Of a DNA stretch of 64,000 nucleotides, positions 32,511-42,199 are shown one piece after another. A model generated the notes under the pieces. That model had not been told where the DNA came from and ran no database searches. It worked only from the letters and a program-made list of their open reading frames with translations. Source of the stretch: Tissierellia bacterium (GTDB taxonomy: Bacteria; Bacillota; Clostridia; Tissierellales; Tissierellaceae); NCBI GenBank assembly GCA_012735245.1, contig JAAYHU010000027.1, positions 1-64,000 on the forward strand, read 5' to 3'. Position 1 is the first letter of the stretch. Each line of letters opens with the position of its first letter. Made by a program: the position numbers and the translations under genes.

Positions 32511-32550
32511 AATTAATATAACTTTCGTCTTAGCGAAAGCTATATTAATT
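32511..32550 (-). terminator. Long hairpin overlapping the nrdG stop codon
   Basis: Minus strand AATTAATATAGCTTTCG-ctaaga-CGAAAGTTATATTAATT: 17 bp with one G-U; no clear U-tract. Confidence 0.5.
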
Positions 32551-33012
32551 GCCCAAATATTTCTTTACATCTATTATTCTTTGATTAGTAGAACCTCTAA
32601 ATTTTAAGATTAATGATTTTTTCCTTATATCGAATTTTCCATCGATTAAAATGTCTGTATATATGAGCAGCTCTCTTAGGTTCCTGTCTTTTAATATTTC
32701 TTCGAAGGTATATCCAGTATAGGTTACTACACTTAAACCTAATTCTTTAACCTTTTTAGCTAATATGGCACATTCTTTGACTTGTTCAAAGGGCTCTCCT
32801 CCGCTTAAAGTAATCCCATCTAGGAGAGGATTGGATTTTACCATATGGACAATGGAATCAATATCTATTAGTTTGCCACCGGTAAATGAATGGGTTTCTG
32901 GATTGTGACATCCTATGCAATTATGTTTACATCCTTGGGTAAATACTACCAACCGTATTCCAGGACCGTCTACTATTGATTCTTCTATTATTCCTGCTAC
33001 TCGTAGCTTCAT
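32545..33012 (-). CDS. nrdG: Anaerobic ribonucleoside-triphosphate reductase activating protein
   Basis: Radical SAM GCKHNCIGCHN; adjacent to nrdD. Confidence 0.93.
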   Translation of the reverse strand: MKLRVAGIIEESIVDGPGIRLVVFTQGCKHNCIGCHNPETHSFTGGKLIDIDSIVHMVKSNPLLDGITLSGGEPFEQVKECAILAKKVKELGLSVVTYTGYTFEEILKDRNLRELLIYTDILIDGKFDIRKKSLILKFRGSTNQRIIDVKKYLGN

Positions 33013-33018
33013 CCCAAC

Positions 33019-35349
33019 CTACCCCTTATGGGAAAATGATAAGTGTTTTATCCTATCTTCTACTTCTGCTTTTTTAGCATCATTAAATCTATCTAGGGTG
33101 CCTACTAAGTATCCTGTAATACGGCGGATCCTTTCAAATCTAATAACCCCTTCTTCCCTACCACATTTAGGACATACATCTCCTATTATTCCCGTATAGC
33201 CACAAACTGGGTCCCTATCTACTGGATGATTTATTGAGCCATAGCCTATTCCAAACTCCTTCATGGCTCTTACAATTTTTTCGAAGGCTTCAAGATTTTG
33301 TGATGGATCTCCATCTAATTCTATGTAGGTTATGTGTCCAGCATTGGTTAACTCATGGTATGGGGCTTCTAATCTTATTTTGTCAAAGGCTTTTATCTTA
33401 TAATAAACAGGAATGTGAAAGCTATTTGTATAATATTCCCTATCAGTAATACCTTCAATGTTCCCATAGATTTCCCTGTCTATCTTTACAAACCTACCTG
33501 CAGTTCCCTCTGCTGGAGTTGCCAATAGGGTAAAATTCATTTTATATTGTCTGCTTATATCATCTACCTTGTCCCTCATAAATTTGACGATTTCTAGGCC
33601 AAGGGCTTGAGCTTCCTCGCTTTCACCATGATGACTGCCAATTAAGGCCTTTAGACATTCAGCTAACCCAATAAATCCTATGGACAGGGTACCGTGTTTT
33701 AATACTTCCCTAATTTCATCATCCTCAGATAATTTCTCAGAATCTATCCAAATTCCTTGCCCCATAAGAAATGGAAAATTCCTTACCTTTTTTCTTGCCT
33801 GGATTTCAAACCTTTCTATCAACTGTTCTATTACTAAATTCATAGTTTCATCTAGTCGTTTGTAAAAAGCTTCAATATTTCCCCTGTTTTCTAGACCTAA
33901 TCTAGGTAAATTTATGGTAGTAAAGCTTAAATTTCCTCTGCCATATACTATTTCTCTACTAGGGTCATGGACATTACCTATTACCCTAGTTCGACATCCC
34001 ATGTAGGCAACTTCCGTTTCAGGATGGCCTTCTTTATAGTATTTTAGATTAAAGGGTGCATCTATAAAGGAAAAGTTTGGAAATAGCCTCTTGGCACTGA
34101 CCCTGCATGCCAATTTGAACAAATCGTAATTTATGTCGTCTTTATTATAATTAATGCCTTCCTTTACCTTAAAAATTTGTATTGGAAATATGGGGGTTTC
34201 TCCATTACCTAAGCCCCTTTCAGTGGCTAATAATAGGTTTTTTATTACCATCCTTCCCTCAGGTGATGTGTCTGTTCCATAATTTATTGAACTAAAGGGT
34301 ATTTGGGCTCCTGCCCTAGAATGCATGGTATTTAAGTTATGGATCAAGGCTTCCATTGCCTGATAAGTTCTTCTTTCTGTATCCTTAAGGGCATTTTTTT
34401 CAGTAAATTTTTGAATTCTTCCTATTAACCTTTCGTCGTTTATAAGTTCTTTTAAATATTCCTTTTCCTTATCCCTGTATTCTTGGTTGTTATCTATTGT
34501 AGGAACTAGACTATACTCTTCTTCTAAAACCTTAAATATATTGTCTAAGTTTTCCTCTAAATCTATATCCTCTAAGATTAATTCAATCGCTTTCTTTAGA
34601 TTTTCCCTATATAATTTTTTGTAAGTCTTTTTCACACCAATTGCCATTCCATAATCAAAATTTGGTATAGATTGGCCTCCATGTTGGTCATTTTGATTAG
34701 ATTGAATTGCAATACAAGCTAAAGCTGAATATGACATTATATCATTAGGCTCTCTTAAAAAACCATGGCCTGTACTAAATCCACCCTCAAAAAGTTCTAC
34801 TATATCAATTTGACAACAAGTTGTGGTTAAAGTAAGAAAGTCCAAATCATGTATATGAATATCTCCAGCCTTATGTGCCCTTGAATGGGCAGGGTTTAAA
34901 ACAAATAAATCATTGAATTGCTTAGCAGACTCTGAACCATATTTAAGCATGGTTCCCATGGGAGTATCCCCATTAATATTAGCATTTTCCCTTTTTAAAT
35001 CTATTTCCTTAGCCTCTTTAAAGGTCAAATCTTCAAAAACTTTCATGAGCCTAGTATTCATCTCTCTAATTCTGCTTCTTTCTGCCCTATATAATATGTA
35101 TTCCTTAGCAGTCTTGGCATGGCCTGACTCTATTAGGACCTTTTCTACTATGTCTTGAATATCTTCAACTCCTGGTATTGTACCTTGAAATTTTTCATTG
35201 AGAATAAGAGTCACCTTTTCAGCTAGTTCCATGCTAGTATTATAATCTTGACCTCCAACTGCCTGAGCAGCCTTAAATATGGCATTGGAAATTTTTTCAA
35301 TATTAAAAGGAACCTCTCTCCCGTCCCTTTTTTTTATCTTAGTAATCAT
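33019..35349 (-). CDS. nrdD: Anaerobic ribonucleoside-triphosphate reductase
   Basis: ATP-cone N-terminus; CGYTG...CPKCG zinc site; glycyl-radical-like C-terminus RRITGYLVG. Confidence 0.95.
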   Translation of the reverse strand: MITKIKKRDGREVPFNIEKISNAIFKAAQAVGGQDYNTSMELAEKVTLILNEKFQGTIPGVEDIQDIVEKVLIESGHAKTAKEYILYRAERSRIREMNTRLMKVFEDLTFKEAKEIDLKRENANINGDTPMGTMLKYGSESAKQFNDLFVLNPAHSRAHKAGDIHIHDLDFLTLTTTCCQIDIVELFEGGFSTGHGFLREPNDIMSYSALACIAIQSNQNDQHGGQSIPNFDYGMAIGVKKTYKKLYRENLKKAIELILEDIDLEENLDNIFKVLEEEYSLVPTIDNNQEYRDKEKEYLKELINDERLIGRIQKFTEKNALKDTERRTYQAMEALIHNLNTMHSRAGAQIPFSSINYGTDTSPEGRMVIKNLLLATERGLGNGETPIFPIQIFKVKEGINYNKDDINYDLFKLACRVSAKRLFPNFSFIDAPFNLKYYKEGHPETEVAYMGCRTRVIGNVHDPSREIVYGRGNLSFTTINLPRLGLENRGNIEAFYKRLDETMNLVIEQLIERFEIQARKKVRNFPFLMGQGIWIDSEKLSEDDEIREVLKHGTLSIGFIGLAECLKALIGSHHGESEEAQALGLEIVKFMRDKVDDISRQYKMNFTLLATPAEGTAGRFVKIDREIYGNIEGITDREYYTNSFHIPVYYKIKAFDKIRLEAPYHELTNAGHITYIELDGDPSQNLEAFEKIVRAMKEFGIGYGSINHPVDRDPVCGYTGIIGDVCPKCGREEGVIRFERIRRITGYLVGTLDRFNDAKKAEVEDRIKHLSFSHKG

Positions 35350-35366
35350 TTTGTCACCCCTTTATT

Positions 35367-35413
35367 GCACTATATATAGTTATTATATTGTAACAAAGCT
35401 CTATATATTGTGT
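35367..35413 (-). promoter_or_regulatory. Two NrdR-like boxes upstream of nrdDG
   Basis: gcactatatatagtta (35367-35382) and gctctatatattgtgt (35398-35413), 31 bp start to start. Confidence 0.7.
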
Positions 35414-35483
35414 CAATTTATTCAATAATAATTAATTTTTTTTAATATTCACAGCAAAATAATAGAATCCCCTTAGGGATTCA

Positions 35484-35960
35484 CTATTTGCTTAAATCTA
35501 TATGGCAATAACCTCCGGGATTTTTCTTTAAGTAGTCCTGATGATATTCTTCAGCTCTATAGAAACATTTCAAAGGCATGATTTCTGTTACAATGGGTTT
35601 TGAATATTTTTTCTTCTGCTCTTCCAAGGTCTTGTTGATAACATTTAGGTCTTCTTCATCTACATAATATATACCAGTCCTATATTGGTTTCCTATGTCT
35701 GGCCCTTGCCTATTTAATAAAGTAGGATCTATTATATTCCAAAACTTATTAAGCAGTTCTTCTAAGGAAATTATACTCTCATCAAATTTTACATAGGTAG
35801 TTTCTGCATGACCTGTAATTCCGGTACATACTTCTTCGTAGGTGGGGTTTTCCTTTGTTCCATTGGCGTAACCTACTTCAGTATCCATTACTCCATCTAT
35901 TCTTGACATATACTCTTCTACGCCCCAGAAACATCCTCCAGCAAAATATATCTCTTTCAT
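35484..35960 (-). CDS. msrA: Peptide-methionine (S)-S-oxide reductase
   Basis: [26 protein letters not shown]. Confidence 0.95.
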   Translation of the reverse strand: MKEIYFAGGCFWGVEEYMSRIDGVMDTEVGYANGTKENPTYEEVCTGITGHAETTYVKFDESIISLEELLNKFWNIIDPTLLNRQGPDIGNQYRTGIYYVDEEDLNVINKTLEEQKKKYSKPIVTEIMPLKCFYRAEEYHQDYLKKNPGGYCHIDLSK

Positions 35961-36029
35961 TTTATTACCTCCATATATTTTAAGATATAATCTAATTCAA
36001 GGAAATAGTATTATTCTACTAATTGTTGA

Positions 36030-37790
36030 TTACCTGAGTCCAATCAATAGGATAAATTCAGCTCCATCTAAATCTATATTATTGTCTTCATCTACTCTCC
36101 CACTAAGATTTGTAAATATAAACCTAAATTCAAAATTTTCTTCAATACCCAATAATGATATGTCATAGATCATATCTATTGGGTGAACCAGGTTTTTCCT
36201 TCCATTTGTATCCGATTCCACTTTTTCATACAAATCCCTAACAAAATCCATTATATCCCGTTGGAGTATGACCTCATCTTTCTTGGAAATAGCTAATATA
36301 TTCTCCTGCCTGTTATACCTTATTATTAGTTCAGCAACTTCTATTTCATTTTCCTGCCAAGAATTAATGTTAACTAAGTATTGAAAGTCACCTATATTTA
36401 TGGGCTCTTCTAAGTCAATACTATAATAGAAATAACTATATTCTTCAAAGGGAGTAGTAGAATATGGATTATATTTGAATCCCAAAATCCTTTCCATATC
36501 ATCAATATTAAAATCCCTAGGTAGAGATTTTATGTCATTTATACTGTGATTTCTATGGAAATAACTTATTATATTGCTAAGCTCTTTTTGGGCCTCCTTA
36601 GAAACTTTTTCATTTGGAATAATTTCCCCATTTAATACCATGTTATTTGCAATTAATATCTTTTCAAATCTCCTATTTTGACTATATTTTGCTACAGAAA
36701 AGCTACTTAATGGGCCATAAACAGATATCAATACTACAATTGATAAGCTTATGGGAATAAGTATATTTTTTAAGGGTTTCTTAATTGAAAAATATATCAT
36801 AGTTCCTAATACCCATAGACCCAAAATAATTACGTAATACCTGTTTTCAGTAATTCCATATTGGGCCACCCTCTGGTATATAGATAAAAACATCATCAAT
36901 AAAATAGGCAATATTATCTTTGGGAAAATTTCTTTAAACAGTTTAGCTATTCTGTTTTCTTCCAATATTGGGGTTAGCAAAAAAATTACCCCAACCGATA
37001 AGGTAGAATACCATAACACTAAGTGAGAGACCAAGCCCCTTGGCCACTCATTTGTTACAAGTATCTTAGCAAAATATAGGTAGAGTATTAATGTATATAC
37101 ACTAATTAAAGGTATAACTATATAGGTCAATAAAACTATTAAGGACTTATTATACTTAACCCCTTTATACTCCCTCTCTATGGAAGGTAATTTAGATAGA
37201 AATAAGGATACTGCAAATACAAATACAATGATTAAGAAGGTATAAAGGTATAACTCTCCTTTAATATTAATATCGAATAGTTGATTAATGGTTAATAATA
37301 TAATAGATATACCTATATAAAGAACAAAAGAATATATAAAGGTTATGGCAAATCCTTGGAGGACATCCATTATATAATATTCATAGTCTTTATCTTTCCC
37401 AATTCTTGGAATATATAGAAATGCTAATAAAAGGAAGAGCATGGTTCCAAAATACCTGTAACCTGCCATAGCCCCTATGCTATCCAAGAAAAAGAAATAA
37501 TATAATACTAAGAACAAGCCCCCTCCTACATAAAGAAGTAGAGGATATAATCTGTTATTCTTGCTAAACTTTTCTATTAATAGTGCAATACACAGAGATA
37601 AAGGTATTCCTAATCCTAAGACTAGGGCAATTTTTTCTAAGGTCTCTTTAACAACTCCACTTATTTGGCTTTCGATTAAATAAATTAATAAGAGGGCTAA
37701 TAATGAAGATATGCCAATTGTTATTGGAAATCTTCTAAGGCTTTTCCTAATACTCAATACCGTTGATTTAACTCTTTTTAATAGGCTCAT
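36030..37790 (-). CDS. DUF4153-like polytopic membrane protein
   Basis: N-terminal polytopic region plus soluble C-terminal domain, general DUF4153 appearance. Confidence 0.65.
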   Translation of the reverse strand: MSLLKRVKSTVLSIRKSLRRFPITIGISSLLALLLIYLIESQISGVVKETLEKIALVLGLGIPLSLCIALLIEKFSKNNRLYPLLLYVGGGLFLVLYYFFFLDSIGAMAGYRYFGTMLFLLLAFLYIPRIGKDKDYEYYIMDVLQGFAITFIYSFVLYIGISIILLTINQLFDINIKGELYLYTFLIIVFVFAVSLFLSKLPSIEREYKGVKYNKSLIVLLTYIVIPLISVYTLILYLYFAKILVTNEWPRGLVSHLVLWYSTLSVGVIFLLTPILEENRIAKLFKEIFPKIILPILLMMFLSIYQRVAQYGITENRYYVIILGLWVLGTMIYFSIKKPLKNILIPISLSIVVLISVYGPLSSFSVAKYSQNRRFEKILIANNMVLNGEIIPNEKVSKEAQKELSNIISYFHRNHSINDIKSLPRDFNIDDMERILGFKYNPYSTTPFEEYSYFYYSIDLEEPINIGDFQYLVNINSWQENEIEVAELIIRYNRQENILAISKKDEVILQRDIMDFVRDLYEKVESDTNGRKNLVHPIDMIYDISLLGIEENFEFRFIFTNLSGRVDEDNNIDLDGAEFILLIGLR

Positions 37791-37815
37791 AAACTCTTCC
37801 CTTCTTTATTTTAAT

Positions 37816-39168
37816 TTAAAAAACATGATTTTCTATTACATTATATACCTTATCCTTATTTTTTAACCATTTTTCATAGGAGTCAATCTCCCTAAAGACT
37901 TCTTTTATATTATTGTTTAAGGTCTTGATGCTACATTCGCATAAAAAATCTACATCTACATGGTTTGCAAAGTTTAAAGCTATGGCATCCATTATGTTGT
38001 CCAATATTTCTTCCTTTTCCTTGTCCTTCATATCTTTTTCTTCTAGTATTAATTTGATGCTTTCATAGAACTTATACCTAATAAATATAATAAAGCCTTC
38101 AAAATCTTCAGCCTTGTTCCCTTCTTCTATTTCAAATATTATCTTAAAGAATAAATTCCATCTAAAGTCCTTATTGATTATTTCTAAAATACTGTTTCCT
38201 ACCTTCCTTGTAAAACAATCGTTAAAGGAAACTGGTCTTTCAAAATCTATATATTTATTGAAAGATATATGGCTCCTTCCAATTTCATTTAACCTGTTTA
38301 AGATCCTAATGAAGTTGGCACTATAATTTTCAGTTTCTTCAAGTCCACCTTTCATAAATATATAATCTACTATTACATCTGTAGATTTTTTAAAATCTAT
38401 TACAAATCCCAATTCTCTTTTTAATTTTACAATGTATATATCATGAATTATCTTAGATAGTAAAGCTTGTAATTGGGCTTTTTTAGTCATAGAGTTGCTG
38501 GAGTCCATGCCCTTTAAATGATTATATACTAGCATCAACTGCCTATCTATCATAGATAAATTGTCTTTAATAGAAGACATTATATCCCTAAAAAAATCTT
38601 CAGTTAACATGTAATTAAAATTCTTGTATAATATTCTATGGTCTATTTCGCCCCAGAATACGTTTACCAAGGATTTAATTTGAAGTTCAAAATTAACTGA
38701 AATATCATCCTTAACATATTTTCCATCGATTTTATATATTTCAAAACCATTTTTTTGCTTTTGGGGCTGTTTAGTCTTTAAATCTAGCATAATGTTTGAA
38801 TTTAAAGGATTAGTATAATAGCCATCTTCTAATTCAATATTAAATAGCTTCACTATATCATCATAAATTTTTTTCTCATCTTCAATAAACCTACACTCAA
38901 TTCTAAAACCTATTAAATCAGATAGATTATTCAATAAATTCTCCGGAGTCTTGTACTTTAAATAAAAATTGTGACGTAGGATTTTCTCTCTCAAACTTTC
39001 AGGAGATTTAATTCTATAACTAACCTTTAAGAAATGATCATTTATAAAAAAGCTATCGGTAAAAAACTTTTCTAAGGCTGCTGCTACTTTATCTATACTA
39101 TCTCGTTTCTTTTCAATGAGCTCCAATGTTTCATCAATAAAGTCAAATAGTTCCAGCTTCATTTTCAT
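37816..39168 (-). CDS. RelA/SpoT synthetase-domain protein with long C-terminal extension
   Basis: NLSDLIGFRIECRF and FELQIKSLVNVFWGEIDHRI match (p)ppGpp synthetase motifs. Confidence 0.8.
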   Translation of the reverse strand: MKMKLELFDFIDETLELIEKKRDSIDKVAAALEKFFTDSFFINDHFLKVSYRIKSPESLREKILRHNFYLKYKTPENLLNNLSDLIGFRIECRFIEDEKKIYDDIVKLFNIELEDGYYTNPLNSNIMLDLKTKQPQKQKNGFEIYKIDGKYVKDDISVNFELQIKSLVNVFWGEIDHRILYKNFNYMLTEDFFRDIMSSIKDNLSMIDRQLMLVYNHLKGMDSSNSMTKKAQLQALLSKIIHDIYIVKLKRELGFVIDFKKSTDVIVDYIFMKGGLEETENYSANFIRILNRLNEIGRSHISFNKYIDFERPVSFNDCFTRKVGNSILEIINKDFRWNLFFKIIFEIEEGNKAEDFEGFIIFIRYKFYESIKLILEEKDMKDKEKEEILDNIMDAIALNFANHVDVDFLCECSIKTLNNNIKEVFREIDSYEKWLKNKDKVYNVIENHVF

Positions 39169-39264
39169 CCCCCTAAGATAAAATTAATTATATTCCCTCA
39201 ATAAATTATATCATAATTGCAATAATAATATTAAAAAAAGAAAAGAGAAATCCTATGGATTTCT

Positions 39265-40368
39265 CTAATCGAATTTATCAAAGTATATTAACTCTTCTGG
39301 TATGCCTTTAGCAGTTAATGCTTCTACCATTGTATCAATCATGGCCTTATTGCCGCAAAGATAGGCTTCTTTGTTTTCTCCACTATCTAAGTACTTTTCT
39401 ATGGCAACGTTTACCCTACCTCTCTCCCCTTTCCAATTATGTTCTTCTGTTACCCTGGTTAAAGTAGGAATATATTTAAAATCATACATAGTTTCTTCCA
39501 ATTCCTTTAAAAAATCAGTCATCATTAAATCTTCAGGTGTCCTAGCACCAAAGTAAAAGGTTGTTTTTCTATTGATATTTTTTTCCTTCATATACCTAAG
39601 TATTGAAAGTATTGGTGCTATACCAGTACCTGCAGCAACTAAGACTATTTCCCTATCGCTATCTTCATGGAAATAAAAATCTCCATAGGGACCATTTATT
39701 TGTACCGTGTCCCCAACTTTTAAATGCTTGTGTACATAAGTAGTACAAATACCATTAGGCACATATCCTATAAACAATTCTATATGATTTTTTTCAAAGG
39801 GTGATGATGCTATGGAGTAAGCCCTATATACTTCTTCGTCATTTCCTTCATATTTTGGAGCTTTAAATTGTATAAATTGACCTGGTTTAAAGTTTATTTC
39901 CTCTCCTTCAGGCAACTTAAGCTTCAACCTCTTTATAACAGGAGTTACATCTTCCATCTCTTCCACAACTGCAGTGTATTCCTTTACATTAAACAACTCC
40001 TCTGGTATTTCTATTTTTATATTTTCCTTTACCTTACACTGGCAAGAAAGCCTAACTCCTTGCTCTATTTCTTCTTCTGACATAAAAGGAATTTCAGTAG
40101 AAAGTATTGGTCCTCCACCTTCCAAGACCCTTACCTTACAATATCCACAGGTACCCTTTCCACCACAAGCGGAAGGTATGAAAATTTTCTCATCAATTAA
40201 AGTAGATAATAGGGATTACCCCCCTGCAACTGTATATTGTTTATTTTCATTAATTGTTAAAGTTACTTCCCCATAATTACCTATTGTTCTTTCAGCTAAA
40301 GTAAGTAAAAATGCAAATATGGCTGAAATGGCTGAAATAGATACTGTTGTTATAATTATTTCGTTCAT
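39265..40368 (-). pseudogene. nqrF: NqrF-like NADH:acceptor oxidoreductase subunit interrupted by an in-frame TAA (codon at 40216-40218)
   Basis: From ATG 40368: MNEIIITTVSISAISAIFAFLLTLAERTIGNYGEVTLTINENKQYTVAGG*SLLSTLIDEKIFIPSACGGKGTCGYCKVRVLEGGGPIL..., same frame before and after the stop. ORF track starts only at an internal TTG (40125). Confidence 0.85.
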
Positions 40369-40380
40369 ATTGGCCCCCCT

Positions 40381-40971
40381 TTATTGAATCTGAACTATGC
40401 CAGAAAAGCCTACAAAAGCTAAGGCCATTAGTCCAGTAATAATTAAACTGATGCCAGCGCCCTCTAAACCCTTAGGTATTGATGCTCTCTTTAGTTTTTG
40501 TCGGATCCCAGCTAAGGCTACTATGGCTAAGGTCCAACCTATTCCCGAACCTATACTAAATCCAATTGATTGAAGAAAATTATATTTTCTAATAATCATA
40601 AATAGGGAAACTCCTAAAATGGCACAGTTCACAGTTATTAAAGGTAAAAATATCCCTAAGGCATAATACAAGTTTGGTAAGTATCTCTCTACTACCATCT
40701 CCAATAATTGCACAAAAGCTGCTATGCTAATTATAAACACTATAAATCTTAGATATTCTAAATTCAATGGCACCAATACATAATAGTAAACTAAGTAATT
40801 TATAATAGTTGTACAAGCTAAAACAAAGGTAACTGCCTGACCTAAGCCTAAGGCAGTAGGTATTTCCTTAGAAACAGCAATATAAGAACACATCCCTAAG
40901 AAATTGCTGAATATCATATTGTTAGTAAATATAGCTGCAAAGAAGATAACCATTGGATTAAGTTCTATCAT
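40381..40971 (-). CDS. nqrE: Nqr/Rnf-type membrane subunit (NqrE/RnfA-like)
   Basis: MVIFFAAIFTNNMIFSNFLGMCSYIAVSKE; operon context. Confidence 0.88.
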   Translation of the reverse strand: MIELNPMVIFFAAIFTNNMIFSNFLGMCSYIAVSKEIPTALGLGQAVTFVLACTTIINYLVYYYVLVPLNLEYLRFIVFIISIAAFVQLLEMVVERYLPNLYYALGIFLPLITVNCAILGVSLFMIIRKYNFLQSIGFSIGSGIGWTLAIVALAGIRQKLKRASIPKGLEGAGISLIITGLMALAFVGFSGIVQIQ

Positions 40972-41594
40972 TATTTAGCCACCTCACCTTTCTTTACATC
41001 TTTATTTTTTTCTTGGATAGTATTACTTACCCAGATAATAATAGCCAAGAGGAAAAAAGCAGCTGGTGGCATAATCATAATAGTCCAAGGTGTCCACCAA
41101 TCACCTAAAACCTTAATACCAAATATAGTACCAAAACCAAATAGCTCCCTTACAAAGGCTATCATCAGTAAGACTATGGTGTAACCTAAGCCTGAAGCTA
41201 CCCCATCTAAGAATGAAAGTATTGGTGGATTTTGCTGGGCATAAGCTTCTGCCCTACCCATGATTATACAGTTTGTAATTATTAAGCCTACATAGGGTCC
41301 AAGGGCCTTGCTCATTTCAGGCATATATGCCTGCAAAAATATATCTACTATAATAACATAGGCTGCAATTATAAGTACTTGGACCATCATCCTTATATGT
41401 TTAGGAGTATAATTTCTAATTAAGGATACAGTAAAGGAAGATAGGCCTGTTACAAACATTAATCCTACTCCCATTATCAATGAATTCATCATCAAATTAG
41501 TAACAGCCAAAGCAGAACATATACCTATTATTTGAACTATAACTGGATTGTCCTTAATTACACCCATTTTAAATATTTTCTTTGGGCTATCCAT
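40971..41594 (-). CDS. nqrD: Nqr/Rnf-type membrane subunit (NqrD/RnfE-like)
   Basis: GPYVGLIITNCIIMGRAEAYA motif; operon context. Confidence 0.88.
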   Translation of the reverse strand: MDSPKKIFKMGVIKDNPVIVQIIGICSALAVTNLMMNSLIMGVGLMFVTGLSSFTVSLIRNYTPKHIRMMVQVLIIAAYVIIVDIFLQAYMPEMSKALGPYVGLIITNCIIMGRAEAYAQQNPPILSFLDGVASGLGYTIVLLMIAFVRELFGFGTIFGIKVLGDWWTPWTIMIMPPAAFFLLAIIIWVSNTIQEKNKDVKKGEVAK

Positions 41595-42199
41595 TAACTA
41601 TTCCCCCTTTCCTTTAGAAATCTGTGTAGGTCTTCATTGATTATGTTGCTGACTGATTTAGACGTTAAGGTAGCCCCTGCAATGGCATCAACATTGCCTC
41701 CTGGTGCAGGCCTGTAAATAATATAATTTCCATCTGATGCCTTAGTTAAATCTAAGCCCCTAAATTGTTCTTTGAAATCATCTTCAGAAATCCTTCCTCC
41801 AAGGCCTGGGGTTTCACTATGTCTTATAAAGTCGATTCCAAGTATTGTAGAATAATCATGGGAAATTCCCACATATGCTTCAACACTGCCCCAAAGACCA
41901 GGACCGCTTACAGGTACTGCATAACCTAAGACTTGGCCCTCATCTCCATGATATACGTAAACTAAACCATCTTCGTAGGGCATAGAGCTAATTTTTTCAT
42001 CAAAGACCTTTAAAACATCCTCTGGTTTTTCTGATGGAGGTTTAATGTCGAAGATATACAAAATTTTCCTACTCAATTCTATTTCCTGATTTAAGGCTAC
42101 CCTTTCAGCAGTACTTTGGTTTAAAAAAGCTAAAACAAAGGTAAATATGGCAGTAATCAATACCATAAAGATTATTGGAAATATAAATGACTTTTTCAT
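41594..42199 (-). CDS. nqrC: FMN-binding subunit (NqrC/RnfG-like)
   Basis: DAIAGATLTSKSV flavinylation motif, N-terminal TM. Confidence 0.9.
   Translation of the reverse strand: MKKSFIFPIIFMVLITAIFTFVLAFLNQSTAERVALNQEIELSRKILYIFDIKPPSEKPEDVLKVFDEKISSMPYEDGLVYVYHGDEGQVLGYAVPVSGPGLWGSVEAYVGISHDYSTILGIDFIRHSETPGLGGRISEDDFKEQFRGLDLTKASDGNYIIYRPAPGGNVDAIAGATLTSKSVSNIINEDLHRFLKERGNS

Noticed and set aside
35484-35960. MsrA as a possible selenoprotein
   Set aside because: The catalytic residue is encoded as Cys (GGCFWG), no TGA in frame.
40216-40218. NqrF stop as Sec or Pyl recoding
   Set aside because: Codon is TAA, not TGA/TAG, and the position is not a Cys site in the family.
39974-40276. Plus-strand ORF of 100 aa opposite nqrF
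   Set aside because: Opposite-strand shadow of the ferredoxin domain; no family resemblance.
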